In this document: positions 52,571 through 62,312 of the stretch, piece after piece
Layout: every line of letters begins with the position of its first letter
How positions within the stretch are numbered: position 1 is the stretch's first letter
NCBI RefSeq assembly: GCF_000301035.1
Contig: NZ_JH932292.1
Span: 734,857-798,856, forward strand
Length of the DNA: 64,000 nucleotides
From: Facklamia hominis CCUG 36813
Lineage (GTDB): Bacteria > Bacillota > Bacilli > Lactobacillales > Aerococcaceae
Direction of reading: 5' to 3'
Program-made: the position numbers and the translations under genes
The notes under the pieces: generated by a model
Told to the model about the DNA's origin: nothing
Seen by the model: the letters and a program-made list of their open reading frames with translations, nothing else
Databases searched by the model: none

Positions 52571-52846
52571 TTATAAAAGTCCGATCTTTTGTTTATTCGC
52601 CATATCGATTAGTATCTCGATAGCTTCCCTTCGATCGCTATATCGACAATTGGGTCTAGTGTGTATTCTGGGGTCTCGATCTTCCCACTTTTGAATACCA
52701 AGATACGTCTCACTTAAAAATATAACTTCGCAGTTTCTTGAAACACACAAATAATACAAGCCAGATTTACCATAATCACCTTTGCATTTTTTAAAACGAT
52801 ATTGCTTGACGAGATCTTCAATAGGTACTTTAGGAATTATCATCAT
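52571..52846 (-). CDS. Small phage protein of unknown function
   Basis: The protein has 91 aa with several Cys (KKCKGDYG, YLCVSRNCEV, PNCRYSD) and many aromatic residues. It lies between the two paralogous genes and overlaps the 52843 gene by four bases. Cys spacing might allow metal binding. No family is recognised. Confidence 0.6.
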   Translation of the reverse strand: MMIIPKVPIEDLVKQYRFKKCKGDYGKSGLYYLCVSRNCEVIFLSETYLGIQKWEDRDPRIHTRPNCRYSDRREAIEILIDMANKQKIGLL

Positions 52847-53307
52847 TCCTCCTCCACCCCAAAAAGATACTTTTTGATTCTTTTTCTGCCGATTTTTTCA
52901 ATGGCTATTTTTGCTTCTTCTTCATTGTCAAAGTAACAATTACAATATTTACTTTGATGGTTATAATTATTATAAAAAAGTATGTCACCGTCATCTGCAT
53001 CGAGAGCGATATAGCAATTATTTCTGCAATATTTAAACGGTCTTCCAAGCATTTCCAACTCATGGATCACTTTCAGTTTTTCGACCATAAACTCCGCTTC
53101 TTCTCTAGTTTTAAAGATATTGCCAAATGATAGGCGTTCTTTATCAATTTGATGATCGTCCCAAGAATCATTATTAATTCCGCCAGAAGAACCAATACAG
53201 TAATAGGTATCCCCGTCATCAAAAGGGGCTTTCTCTTTCTTGATCAGATCAGGAAAATTATCCTCGATAAGCTCCACAATTGCGTTGATTAGTTCTTTTT
53301 TATTCAT
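52843..53307 (-). CDS. Phage protein, paralogue of 52040-52555
   Basis: The protein has 154 aa. It ends KIAIEKIGRKRIKKYLFGVEEE, nearly the end of the 52040 protein, and shares the FKTREEAEFMVEKLK / FPTEEQAIFDKECN block in the middle. The N-terminus differs and lacks the coiled coil. Two such paralogues within 1.3 kb point to local duplication of a small accessory protein. Confidence 0.65.
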   Translation of the reverse strand: MNKKELINAIVELIEDNFPDLIKKEKAPFDDGDTYYCIGSSGGINNDSWDDHQIDKERLSFGNIFKTREEAEFMVEKLKVIHELEMLGRPFKYCRNNCYIALDADDGDILFYNNYNHQSKYCNCYFDNEEEAKIAIEKIGRKRIKKYLFGVEEE

Positions 53308-53546
53308 CTCTCATAACCTCCAATTTTCCTCAACTTTTCTTTATATATTTCTTCTTGATCTTTTCTAAATGCCACTCGATAGATCATCGCTTCAAACCCC
53401 ATTTCAAAGATGTCGCTATCAGCCTTCCGCTTCTGTGGTCTCAAGTAAGTCTTAAGTAACCACCGATTGAGATCAGCCCTGGTCTTTGCCCAGTGTTTGA
53501 TTGTTTTTGAATTGCGATCGACGAGTGCGTATAAATACTTAGTCAT
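53304..53546 (-). CDS. Small basic phage protein
   Basis: The protein has 80 aa, rich in Lys and Arg (LLKTYLRPQKRKADSD). It is linked by four-base and one-base overlaps to its neighbours. Unknown function; its basic nature would fit nucleic-acid binding. Confidence 0.6.
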   Translation of the reverse strand: MTKYLYALVDRNSKTIKHWAKTRADLNRWLLKTYLRPQKRKADSDIFEMGFEAMIYRVAFRKDQEEIYKEKLRKIGGYER

Positions 53547-54889
53547 TAGATTCCCCCTATCTCGGCTTTCAAGGCTTGTATTAATCGCTCTTGACCTTGG
53601 TCTTTATGCTTTAAGCTCTCCATAACCGCTTCATCTAAAGTGTCTTCAGCGATTAAATGATGAACAATGACTGGATGCTTTTGTCCTTGGCGGTCAAGAC
53701 GTGCGTTAGCTTGTTGGTAGTATTCCAATGACCAAGTGAGGCTAAACCAGACGATGATATGACCGCCTTGTTGGAGGTTTAGTCCATGCCCTGCTGACTG
53801 AGGGTGTGCTAGAAGAATAGGGATCTCTCCTTTATTCCACTCTCGGATGTTTTCCCCTATTTCCTGAGCTTGCGGGAAACGTTTCTTCAATCGATCTAGC
53901 TCGTGCTTATATTGATAGAAGACCAGGATTGGCTCTCCTTGAGCTTCTTCCACAATCCGCTCTAAGGCTTCTAGCTTTTCTTCATGGATCGGAATAACTT
54001 TTCCACCCTCGTCGTAGACCGCCCCACTGGCTAACTGTAAGAGTTTGCCAGATAAAACGGCTGCATTCACTGCTACGATCTCTGAAGCGTCTACCTCTAG
54101 TAGAAAATCACGTTTCATTTGGTCATAGAGTTTTCGTTCTTTAGCTTCTAGATCAACCTTGACTAAGTTATCAATTCTTTTAGGAAGATTCAGAACGTCC
54201 TTAGCTTTCATAGACACTGCCAAATCTTCCAACTTTTGATAGATTTGTTGCTCGGCCCCTTCTTTCAGTCCGTACTTATAGACGATGTGCCCATTAGCAT
54301 AAGCTGGATAAAAGTATTGATTACGATAGCTCGTGATCGTTCGTCCAAGCCTAGCTCCTTGATCCGCTAGATAAACTTGACTCCATAAGTCCATCAGGTT
54401 GTTAGGTGCTGGGGTCCCCGTTAGTCCGATAAACCGCTTGACTCTGCCCATAACTTTCCTTAAAGACTTGAAGCGTTTAGACTGGCTCGACTTAAAGCTA
54501 GATAGCTCGTCAATGACTACGAAGTCAAACGGCCAACACCCTCGGTATAAATCAACAAGCCAGGTGACATTCTCTCGGTTGATTAAGTAGATATCCGCCT
54601 TTTTATTCAAAGCGTTCATTCGATCTCGCTCGCTGCCTAGAACTTTAGAATAGGTTAAGTTCAGATCAAACTTATCAATCTCATCTCCCCAGGTATATTT
54701 AGCTACTTTAAGCGGGGCGATCACCAAGACTTTATAAGACTGTTCAAAGAGATTCTTCAAGGTATCAATCGCGGTTAAAGTGATCAAAGTCTTACCTAGC
54801 CCCATGTCTAAAAGAAGTAGGCTAGACGGATGATCCAAGATAAAGTTGTAGCAGTATTTTTGATAGTCATGTAAGATAACGCTCGACAA
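53546..54889 (-). CDS. SNF2-family DNA helicase
   Basis: The protein has 447 aa. Motif I is LLLDMGLGKTLITLTA, motif II VVIDELSSFKS, motif III GLTGTPAPNNLMDLW, and motif VI QQANARLDRQGQKHPV. This is the short SNF2 helicase common in Firmicutes phage replication modules, usually next to a VRR-NUC protein as here. It probably remodels DNA during replication or recombination. Confidence 0.93.
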   Translation of the reverse strand: MSSVILHDYQKYCYNFILDHPSSLLLLDMGLGKTLITLTAIDTLKNLFEQSYKVLVIAPLKVAKYTWGDEIDKFDLNLTYSKVLGSERDRMNALNKKADIYLINRENVTWLVDLYRGCWPFDFVVIDELSSFKSSQSKRFKSLRKVMGRVKRFIGLTGTPAPNNLMDLWSQVYLADQGARLGRTITSYRNQYFYPAYANGHIVYKYGLKEGAEQQIYQKLEDLAVSMKAKDVLNLPKRIDNLVKVDLEAKERKLYDQMKRDFLLEVDASEIVAVNAAVLSGKLLQLASGAVYDEGGKVIPIHEEKLEALERIVEEAQGEPILVFYQYKHELDRLKKRFPQAQEIGENIREWNKGEIPILLAHPQSAGHGLNLQQGGHIIVWFSLTWSLEYYQQANARLDRQGQKHPVIVHHLIAEDTLDEAVMESLKHKDQGQERLIQALKAEIGGI

Positions 54890-55145
54890 ACGTTAACACC
54901 TCCTCTTGATTCTTCAAGACGTGGATCTTTAATCCCAAGTCTTCAAATTTTTTCTGCCACCGTTTTTGTTGCGGAGAAAGTCTTCCACCTTTAGGTCGTT
55001 TCAATTCAACGAAGAAGATTCCTCTTGGTGAAAGAATAATCCGATCAGGCACCCCTCGAGTACCCGGGGAGACAAATTTCAAACAATAGCCTCCCGACTG
55101 CTCTACTAAAATTTTTAAATAATTTTCAACATGCTTTTCTAACAA
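54867..55145 (-). CDS. VRR-NUC domain nuclease
   Basis: The protein has 92 aa. PGTRGVPDRIILSPRGIFFVELKRPKGGRLSPQQKRW has the PD-(D/E)XK core (Asp, then ExK) of VRR-NUC proteins. It overlaps the SNF2 gene, and the pair is conserved across phages. Holliday-junction or flap cleavage is the likely role. Confidence 0.92.
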   Translation of the reverse strand: MLEKHVENYLKILVEQSGGYCLKFVSPGTRGVPDRIILSPRGIFFVELKRPKGGRLSPQQKRWQKKFEDLGLKIHVLKNQEEVLTFVERYLT

Positions 55146-55171
55146 GTCTGAAATTCAGTCTCCTTTCATGA

Positions 55172-55441
55172 GGTCACGGATAAATTATGTGTGACCTTAC
55201 CTGTGACCCAAGTGTGACCCTTGAGGCTGTAGGGCTCACGTCATTTGGTCACAGGTAAACACGTATTTACAGATACCAGTACCTTTATCTCTTATATACA
55301 CCCTGTATATATATAAACTTACTTTTATATAGTAAATTAAGTGTTATCCGTGACCCTCTCTTTAAGATCCGCTTACTATCAAGGTTTGCAAGGGTCACGG
55401 ATAGGGTCACACATAGGTCACAGATAGAATTACGTGTGACC
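55172..55441. repeat. Candidate phage replication origin with GGTCAC/GTGACC iterons
   Basis: Ten copies of GGTCAC or its complement GTGACC lie in 270 bp: 55172, 55191, 55203, 55214, 55247, 55350, 55393, 55405, 55416 and 55436. They are grouped on both sides of an AT-rich stretch (about 55280-55340). The region has no ORF and follows the primase gene directly. Repeated initiator sites flanking an AT-rich unwinding region is the layout of an iteron origin. Confidence 0.6.
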
Positions 55442-55443
55442 TT

Positions 55444-57915
55444 TTAGCCTCTCAGCTCTATAATTTTGCGATCTTCGTTTTCGTCATTATCTGTCTTTTT
55501 AAAGCCTCGAAGTGACTTTCCTTGTACTTTCTTGTAGCCACTTTCCCACAATTCTTGGCCACCTAGCACCATGCCGATCTTCTTAATTTCGCCGTTTGCT
55601 TGAGCGGTTCGGGTGCCTTTTCCTAAGAATCGTCCGACCATTAAGTCATAAATCTCACGACTCGTAACAAAGTCAGGCACGGCTAACTCGCCTTCATCCC
55701 AGGTATCCAAGATCGAATCATCATCATAACGATCCATAAAGTCCGCTTTTTCTTTCATGGTTAATTCAAGCCAATTTAAGGGTTTAGGGATCTCGATGTA
55801 TTCCAGAACCATATCTCTAGTAACGTCGGGAGCTTCGGCCGCCTGCCTTGCTGCATTAGCAACTCGCTCATTAGCCACACTAAGGATTAAATTCTTACCG
55901 CCTTTATACTTCGTCATATAAAGGTGATAGGCCTCTGCCCATAGTTGACCAAGGTTCTTTTCAATGCTGCCATCAAACACACTCTTTTCTTGACGGTTCT
56001 TCCGACAGACAATCGGGTACCAACGACGGTTCCCCGTCGCATCTTTCAAGAATTCTTCGTTATTCGTGGTTCCAATAAAGACAACGTGACGGCGTTGAAT
56101 AATTGTCATTCGACCATATGGCGGACGGTAGTTATCTTCGGTTTGAGAGATAAAGCCTTTCGCTTGATCGACGTGCGTTCGGTTCATAGAAGCAAGTTCC
56201 CCTAGTTCAATGATCCAGTTTTGACCAAGCTTTTGAACGTCATCCTTATTCCCATCAAGCTTCTTAAGATCATCACAGAACCACTTGCCAGCGATCTTTT
56301 GAATCAAAGTCGATTTGCCAATCCCTTGCGCCCCAACAAGAACTGGCACTTGATCAAATTTACAGCCTGGCTTACAGATACGAGCGACCGCAGCTGCAAA
56401 CCATAACTGCGTTACTTCTTTGACATAGCTTGAGTTTTCTGCCCCTAGATAATCAATGAAAAAGTGACTTAACCGCTCCTCTCCGTCCCATTCTTCACGG
56501 TTGATGAAATCAATGACTGGGTGGAAAGGACGATCTTTACCGACTACTGTTAGGCAATCAATGATTCGGTCATCTCCGAACAATAAGTTATACTTGCGGT
56601 TAATGTAGCTTTTAAGAAGGGCGATATCAGGATCATTCCAATTTGGGATAAGGTCTTCTTCTTTATTGTCCCATGGCATGTAATCAAGCTTTTCAAATCG
56701 ACTACTAAACTCATTGAACCCAATCTTCCCTTTGAATTCTTTAGACTGCCTTAAGATAATTTCTAGGTTATAAGGATCCTGTTTCAGAGCTCCAGTATCC
56801 GTAAAACGAAACTGTGCCTTTTCTTTCTTTTTAGGCTTCTCTTTGGAACCCTCCACCGCATCAAAGTCCGCAAAGTCTTCTTGAGCATCATCAAATAGGG
56901 ACTGAGCCATCTCTTCCTGACAAGGTCCGTCTTCTTTCACTAACTCAATCATCTTCTTATAACTTGGTCGCTTGCTAGGGCTAGTGTCGGGTTCTATATC
57001 TAGGTCTAAGTCTCCAAAAAGATGGATTCTCACAAGGTCAAAAGCGTTGACCGTGTTTCCCCCAACTGGGTCGGTTCCGTGGTGCGAGTAGGCAAAGAGG
57101 TCATCATAAACCACTAGTCCCTCACTCGTAGACCCCCCTACATAGGTAAAGCGGTCTTCCTTATGACCGTCCGCATAGACGTCACTTAAATAAGTATGAA
57201 TGGCATCTGTGATCGTGTACGCTCGGCAGAAAGCTCCAATCCAACCTTTCTTGGTCGTCGGGTCTTCCATCTTGTCGGCTTTCTTTTGGTGGGCGGTATC
57301 TTCTAAAGGATGCAGTGGCCAATAGCTCGTGTCCGTCCAATTGGGGTAAGTCTTTAAGATCTCGTCCGCATCAATAAGCGTTGATCCAAACTGACTAAAA
57401 CTAAATTCAGCATCTCGTGAACAGGACGGCCAATACATTAATCGCTCTGGTTGAAAGCTCGTCGGATCAAACTGACTCATTCCAATCTCTTTAGCGACGT
57501 AGCGTCCAATAGCTTGGTACTCATCGGAATCTACTTCTCGACTGAGTTCAAAGACAAGGCGATACCTAGGCTTTGCCTTAGTGTGTGAGTGGGTCGAGTA
57601 GGCAAGGCCTTTCCAGACAAAGACAAAATCAAGCGTGTCTAGAAGATCTGTCTTAGCTTGGTCAACATCTAAAGTGAGGACGCTTCGAGTCTGTACATTT
57701 CCCGACTTCCGCCGCCCTTCTTTAAGCCATCCTCCGACAAAGCCCCCAACATCCTTGACTTGAGCTTTGTCTTTCTTAGACATCCGCTGATACTCAGCAA
57801 GCGATTCTTGGGTAACGGTCGGTGTCTTTAAGCGCTCTACGAGCTCATCCCACGTTACTTCTTCATTCTTCCACTTCTTAGATAGCCTAGAATGTGCTGT
57901 TGCAATTTTTAACAT
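55444..57915 (-). CDS. VirE/VapE-type primase-helicase
   Basis: The protein has 823 aa. The N-terminal about 300 residues are primase-like (VLTLDVDQAKTDLL, TKAKPRYRLVFEL). The C-terminal VirE ATPase has Walker A LVGAQGIGKSTLI and FIGTTNNEEFLKDATGNRRWYPI. This two-part protein drives replication in many Firmicutes phages. Iteron-like repeats lie directly after its stop codon. Confidence 0.9.
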   Translation of the reverse strand: MLKIATAHSRLSKKWKNEEVTWDELVERLKTPTVTQESLAEYQRMSKKDKAQVKDVGGFVGGWLKEGRRKSGNVQTRSVLTLDVDQAKTDLLDTLDFVFVWKGLAYSTHSHTKAKPRYRLVFELSREVDSDEYQAIGRYVAKEIGMSQFDPTSFQPERLMYWPSCSRDAEFSFSQFGSTLIDADEILKTYPNWTDTSYWPLHPLEDTAHQKKADKMEDPTTKKGWIGAFCRAYTITDAIHTYLSDVYADGHKEDRFTYVGGSTSEGLVVYDDLFAYSHHGTDPVGGNTVNAFDLVRIHLFGDLDLDIEPDTSPSKRPSYKKMIELVKEDGPCQEEMAQSLFDDAQEDFADFDAVEGSKEKPKKKEKAQFRFTDTGALKQDPYNLEIILRQSKEFKGKIGFNEFSSRFEKLDYMPWDNKEEDLIPNWNDPDIALLKSYINRKYNLLFGDDRIIDCLTVVGKDRPFHPVIDFINREEWDGEERLSHFFIDYLGAENSSYVKEVTQLWFAAAVARICKPGCKFDQVPVLVGAQGIGKSTLIQKIAGKWFCDDLKKLDGNKDDVQKLGQNWIIELGELASMNRTHVDQAKGFISQTEDNYRPPYGRMTIIQRRHVVFIGTTNNEEFLKDATGNRRWYPIVCRKNRQEKSVFDGSIEKNLGQLWAEAYHLYMTKYKGGKNLILSVANERVANAARQAAEAPDVTRDMVLEYIEIPKPLNWLELTMKEKADFMDRYDDDSILDTWDEGELAVPDFVTSREIYDLMVGRFLGKGTRTAQANGEIKKIGMVLGGQELWESGYKKVQGKSLRGFKKTDNDENEDRKIIELRG

Positions 57916-57931
57916 TCATTCCCTCCTTTCC

Positions 57932-59893
57932 CTAGTCTTTCATATAGTATTCCGTTTCAAATCCTGCAGCTCCTAAAGGCAAACCCTCTGCCCAGATAGG
58001 GTTAGTTGCTAATAGTTGATTGAGTTCCTCTGTATGAACGTTTAAAGGGGCTTCAACCACGACCTCATCATGAACATGGAATACAATCGGATAACCTTTC
58101 TTTTCAATCCGCTTAATGCCTTCGGCTAAGATATCTCGAGCAGTCGCTTGAACAATATTTTCGACTAGCTTTCCGCCATAGGTTTCAATCCTCTCAATGC
58201 CGACTCTTAAGCCTTGCCCTTCAAATTCAATGACTTGTCCAAAGCGTCCATCGGCCAGTTTAGGTCTTGGGTAGCTAATATAACGACCGCTAGGCAGCTG
58301 AATTCGTAAGAAACCTTTTTCTTTTGTGAATCGAATCCGACCACTAGCCGTCCTTCGGGATAGTCCGTCTACTACCGTTGCCTTAGCTTTCTTATCTACG
58401 TCGTACCAGAAGTTAACAATGTTAGGATTCGCCTTTCGCCAAGAATCCACTAAGGGTTGTAGGTCTTCTTCAGGGATTCCCATATCTAAAGCCCCCATCG
58501 CTTTCAAAGCTCCCACGCCCCCTTGGTAGCCAAGGGCTAGTGTTGCGACCTTGCCTCGTTGACGGTAAGACTTCGTCACGTTCTCAATGCCACCTAGGTT
58601 AAACATCTGATTGGCGGTTGCTTCATAGATCTTTCCATGATCTCTAAAGGCTTGAATGGCCCATTCTTCTCCGGCTAACCAAGCGATCACCCGGGCTTCA
58701 ATCGCTGAGTAGTCACTAATAACAAAGTGACGACCTTCTTTAGCTACAATCCCAGTCCTTAGTAGCTGCTTTAAGACTTCAGGTAGTTCATCAAAGATGA
58801 GTTCAATCGCTTCTACCTCTTTCTCTTTAACCAGTTGCCTAGCTAAGCCAATATTTTTAAGGTAGTTTCTAGGTAGATTTTGCACTTGTAGCAATCGCCC
58901 TGCCCACCGTCCAGTTCGACTGGCTCCGTAGAATTGGAGCAGTCCTCTGATTCGTCCATCTTGACATACCGCTTCTTCCATCACGATATATTTTTTTGTT
59001 GAGGTGTTTGAGTTAGCTAGTCTGAGATCTAGTACCTCTTTAACTTTCGGGCTAAGCTTCCCTTCTTCCAGCGCCTTTTCCACATTCCCTTTTCTAAGGT
59101 TGTCATAAGGATAGCCTTCGGCTTCTAGCCAGTCGGTTAGCTGAGCCACTGAATTAGGATTCTTCAGGTCTGTAAGATCTTGCATCCGCCTTAAGTTCAT
59201 TTGCGATCGCTTCTCCATCACCTCAACCGCCGACTCGGCTAAATCCATATCTAGCTCAACACCACGATCATTAATCATTTGATCCAGGTGCCACATCTCC
59301 CACTCAAAATCGGGAACGGCTAACGCCTCAAGACGTCTAGCAATGGCCATCTCAGTCTTAACGTCTTGAATGTTGTACTTAACATAGTCTGCCCACTTTT
59401 CAGGATCATGTTCTGGGAGATTTCTCGTTCGTCCGCCATTCTTCTTCGTCTTCTTACAAGGCTTTGAGAAATAGTTAATAAGCTGGGTCCCAGCTTGGTC
59501 TTTTTGCTCCATCACCTTAAGGTAGGATGCACACCGTCCTAAGCTTCCAGGAAGCCCTAAACTTAAAGCGTGGATCATTGTACATTGCCACTGGCTTGGA
59601 TCTAACCAGTCAAAGTGATCTGTAAAGCCTTCGTTAAAGAGATAATGGCTTAAGCAGACTCGCTCGAATTGAGCGTTATAAGCTTTCTTAGTGACTTTAG
59701 GGTCTAGCAAGTCCTTGACAAGCTTTTGAGGTAACTTGTCCTTAGTCAGGTCAATACAGGTCACCTCTCCACCGTCTAATGCATAAGAGAAAAGCAGGAT
59801 ATCAAAGCTTGGATCGTCCGCATAGCGATAGACCCCCACTTGTGGAAGATCTGCCTCGCTGTAAGTTTCGATATCAATGTTTAAAATTGCCAT
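57932..59893 (-). CDS. Family A DNA polymerase
   Basis: The protein has 653 aa. The N-terminal 3'-5' exonuclease starts ILNIDIETYSEADL with the metal-binding DIE. The polymerase has motif A DYSAIEARVIAWLAG, motif B RQRGKVATLALGYQGG and motif C VFHVHDEVVVEAP. All catalytic residues are present. It is phage-encoded and lies directly upstream of the primase gene. Confidence 0.95.
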   Translation of the reverse strand: MAILNIDIETYSEADLPQVGVYRYADDPSFDILLFSYALDGGEVTCIDLTKDKLPQKLVKDLLDPKVTKKAYNAQFERVCLSHYLFNEGFTDHFDWLDPSQWQCTMIHALSLGLPGSLGRCASYLKVMEQKDQAGTQLINYFSKPCKKTKKNGGRTRNLPEHDPEKWADYVKYNIQDVKTEMAIARRLEALAVPDFEWEMWHLDQMINDRGVELDMDLAESAVEVMEKRSQMNLRRMQDLTDLKNPNSVAQLTDWLEAEGYPYDNLRKGNVEKALEEGKLSPKVKEVLDLRLANSNTSTKKYIVMEEAVCQDGRIRGLLQFYGASRTGRWAGRLLQVQNLPRNYLKNIGLARQLVKEKEVEAIELIFDELPEVLKQLLRTGIVAKEGRHFVISDYSAIEARVIAWLAGEEWAIQAFRDHGKIYEATANQMFNLGGIENVTKSYRQRGKVATLALGYQGGVGALKAMGALDMGIPEEDLQPLVDSWRKANPNIVNFWYDVDKKAKATVVDGLSRRTASGRIRFTKEKGFLRIQLPSGRYISYPRPKLADGRFGQVIEFEGQGLRVGIERIETYGGKLVENIVQATARDILAEGIKRIEKKGYPIVFHVHDEVVVEAPLNVHTEELNQLLATNPIWAEGLPLGAAGFETEYYMKD

Positions 59894-60042
59894 TCTCTTT
59901 CCCTTTCTCTTTCTATCTCCCTTTCCAACGCTTGAAGGGTCTCTCTAGCGTCATTTTCTTCTAATACAGATATCCTTTCTTCAAGACGAGCTATCTTGTC
60001 TTCAAGACGCTTGATTGCCTCAGCTAGGGTTTCTACATTCAT
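59881..60042 (-). CDS. Small coiled-coil protein before the polymerase gene
   Basis: The protein has 53 aa from MNVETLAEAIKRLEDK, with AAAGGAG upstream. Nearly the whole chain is heptad helix and Glu/Arg-rich. It overlaps the polymerase start. Probably a structural or regulatory partner; unknown. Confidence 0.55.
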   Translation of the reverse strand: MNVETLAEAIKRLEDKIARLEERISVLEENDARETLQALEREIEREREREWQF

Positions 60043-60101
60043 GACAATCACTCCTTTCAGGTTCAAATAAAAAGGGGCTAAAAAGCCCCCTATTCAACTT
60101 T

Positions 60102-60674
60102 TTATAAAATGTCTTCAAGGTCTTCGGATTCATCCTCTGCTTCAAATTCGGCAAAGTCTGATTCAGCAGAAGCCCGTCCACCGAGATAATCTCCATAGCC
60201 TAACACCATGACATTGTTTAGACCTGCAGAAACACCACGGTTGCCTGCTGTGTTATAAGGATAGAAGTTCATCGATACATTGGCATAAACACCTGAGTAG
60301 ACTTCCTCTGGATCAGTCGTCTTCTCTTTATACTTATTAATAACTCCTGGCTTTTGTTTCGCACTCAAATTAATAAACATGTGATTTTCAAATTCTGGAT
60401 TTTCTTCGATATCAAATTCTTCATCAGCATCACGCAGTGTTACTTTTAGCTTGTCTCGCTTAACACCTTTGAGCTTCCCACTATCGACACCCATTTGGTA
60501 AGCCGCATCAATCGCCTTTTCAATTTTAGCGAGTGTTTTAGTATCGTCTTTATTAATCATGGCCATGACTGAATACTTAGCTTCTTGCCCTTCAAAGGCC
60601 TTAGGTTCAAGTAGGTTTACAAAGCTTAAACGTACTTTAGGAGCGATTACTTTAGTTGAATTTGCAGTTGTCAT
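60102..60674 (-). CDS. DUF2815 single-stranded-DNA-binding-like protein
   Basis: The protein has 190 aa. [30 protein letters not shown] and [31 protein letters not shown] are the DUF2815 blocks. The C-terminus is acidic and ends EDLEDIL, similar to SSB tails that recruit partners. The family is thought to be an OB-fold ssDNA-binding protein of phage replication. Confidence 0.9.
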   Translation of the reverse strand: MTTANSTKVIAPKVRLSFVNLLEPKAFEGQEAKYSVMAMINKDDTKTLAKIEKAIDAAYQMGVDSGKLKGVKRDKLKVTLRDADEEFDIEENPEFENHMFINLSAKQKPGVINKYKEKTTDPEEVYSGVYANVSMNFYPYNTAGNRGVSAGLNNVMVLGYGDYLGGRASAESDFAEFEAEDESEDLEDIL

Positions 60675-60692
60675 AATATAATTACCTCTTTC

Positions 60693-61868
60693 TTATAAAT
60701 CTTTAAAATCTTCAATAGCGTCTTGTGTACTGTTTATCGCCGGTCGTTTATCGCTCTCCGGTGCGAGCGTTGGCTTGCCTTCGGGTTTAATAATCGTCCC
60801 TTCGGACAAGCTCTCAAATTCTTTCTTACCGACTAACTTCTCTAAATTACCAAGCGTCTCAAGCTGAGGGGCTTTGAAGATTGCTTTCTCATCAAACCCT
60901 GCATCTTCTAACCGCTTAGCCAGTTCCACTGGATTGGATATCTTACGAACCGACCGACCTGCCACAACTTTAAAGCCTGGCACCTCGCCCCCATCTAGGA
61001 TCGATTGAAGGGCAAAGGACTCAACATCCATAAGCCACCGCTTAATCTGATCCGCTTGAGCCAAGACCTCTGAAAGGTCTTCGGGCTCTAAAAGTGCTCC
61101 TTCTTGATACTCATACCTTTCAATGAAGTTTTTATTGGCTTCATATTCAGGTCTTAAACGACCTCTCACCTTACTAAATCGCATGACATCTTCAGTAATA
61201 GTCCACTCACCAATCCCTTGATCGGCTAAGGCGGCTCTTGGAGCGACATAATTATTTGCCCAGTAAAGTAACTCTTCTGTAGCTACTTCAAAAGTATCCA
61301 TCCATTCAAGTCTCGGTTGAACAATGGTCATTCGCACCTTCTCAAAATCGTAGAGCCAATCATATTTTTCAAAGGCTCCTAGAGCGTAAAGCATGAGTTG
61401 TGGATTTTGATAAGCCTCAACCTTGATCCCCTTCCCGTACTTCAAGTCGACAATCTCAATCACTTCAGGACTTGTAATAACCACGTCACTGGTTCCAAAG
61501 CCCCCTGGCACCCACTTATCAAATTGAACTTGTTGTTCCAATTCCATTTGGGCTAGGTCTGAATGTGAGTTGTAGATTTCTTCAACGTAATCCACATAGA
61601 AATCAGTCGCTTCTTCCATCTCCTGATCGTACCAAGAGGCAGACTTTTTAAAGGCTTCAATTTCTAGATCAATCTTCCTGGCTTCCTTAGGCTTAGCTAA
61701 GTACCTTCTTAGCTTAAGCTCTGAAAGCGAGTGGGCTTCAGTTCCTTCTTCCGCATAAGAGCTTGATCGATCTTTAATACCGCTTAGCTCCTCAAGGGCG
61801 ATAATTGGCGGACAAGTAAGCCACCGCTTGGCACTAGAAGCGCTGAGTCTTGCATGTACTTCAGGCAC
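60693..61868 (-). CDS. DUF2800 Cas4/RecB-like nuclease
   Basis: The protein has 391 aa. RLSASSAKRWLTCPPI at the start and EEGTEAHSLSELKL are DUF2800 signatures, and GTSDVV...EIVDLKYGKGIKVEA is the PD-(D/E)XK nuclease core. It forms a gene set with DUF2815 and the polymerase in many phages, and probably acts as an exonuclease in replication or recombination. Confidence 0.9.
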   Translation of the reverse strand: MPEVHARLSASSAKRWLTCPPIIALEELSGIKDRSSSYAEEGTEAHSLSELKLRRYLAKPKEARKIDLEIEAFKKSASWYDQEMEEATDFYVDYVEEIYNSHSDLAQMELEQQVQFDKWVPGGFGTSDVVITSPEVIEIVDLKYGKGIKVEAYQNPQLMLYALGAFEKYDWLYDFEKVRMTIVQPRLEWMDTFEVATEELLYWANNYVAPRAALADQGIGEWTITEDVMRFSKVRGRLRPEYEANKNFIERYEYQEGALLEPEDLSEVLAQADQIKRWLMDVESFALQSILDGGEVPGFKVVAGRSVRKISNPVELAKRLEDAGFDEKAIFKAPQLETLGNLEKLVGKKEFESLSEGTIIKPEGKPTLAPESDKRPAINSTQDAIEDFKDL

Positions 61869-62236
61869 TAGATCAACCCCTTTAACTCTTGACCGATCAG
61901 GGCCAATTTATCTTGTGGTGTCTTGCTAACACGTTCAATGCCGTGCTTTTCAAGTACCTCTTTGACCTTGCTTAAGTTCCCCTCTTTATTCGCTTGAACT
62001 GCAAGTTTCTGCAGATCTTCAAGCGTGAAGTCGGCTTCTTCAGCTGCTTCTTCGGTGTCTTCTTTAGGCTTTTCAACTTCTTTAGCGGATGCTTTTTGTT
62101 CTAGTTCATCTTCAATCAGGTCTTGCTTCGGCTCCTTGATTGCCACCTCAACTGCCTGATTGTTTTTATTCATTTCTAGTAATGCTTTAATTTCATCTAA
62201 ACTCTTCGCTTCATAACTTACGCATAATTTAAACAC
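61868..62236 (-). CDS. Replication-module protein with helical C-terminal domain
   Basis: The protein has 122 aa. A beta start (MFKLCVSYEAKSLDEIKALLEM) leads to a long acidic linker and a C-terminal helical domain (FTLEDLQKLAVQANKEGNLSKVKEVLEKHG) of the type common in phage proteins ahead of DUF2800. It may bind a partner. It overlaps the DUF2800 gene by one base. Confidence 0.65.
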   Translation of the reverse strand: MFKLCVSYEAKSLDEIKALLEMNKNNQAVEVAIKEPKQDLIEDELEQKASAKEVEKPKEDTEEAAEEADFTLEDLQKLAVQANKEGNLSKVKEVLEKHGIERVSKTPQDKLALIGQELKGLI

Positions 62237-62257
62237 GTCAAACTTCCTCCTTTGTGC

Positions 62258-62312
62258 TATAATGTAAGTGTGTTTTGGAGACGGCCTATTTTGTAGGCTG
62301 TCTTTTTTATTC
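62258..62312 (+). other. Tiny plus-strand transcription unit: TATAAT box followed by terminator
   Basis: TATAAT at 62258-62263 is followed within 30 bases by the hairpin AGACGGCCTA/TAGGCTGTCT and six T. This looks like a promoter and terminator on the strand opposite to the genes around it. No ORF is possible. It could be a short antisense RNA or only chance. The -35 is poor. Confidence 0.35.
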
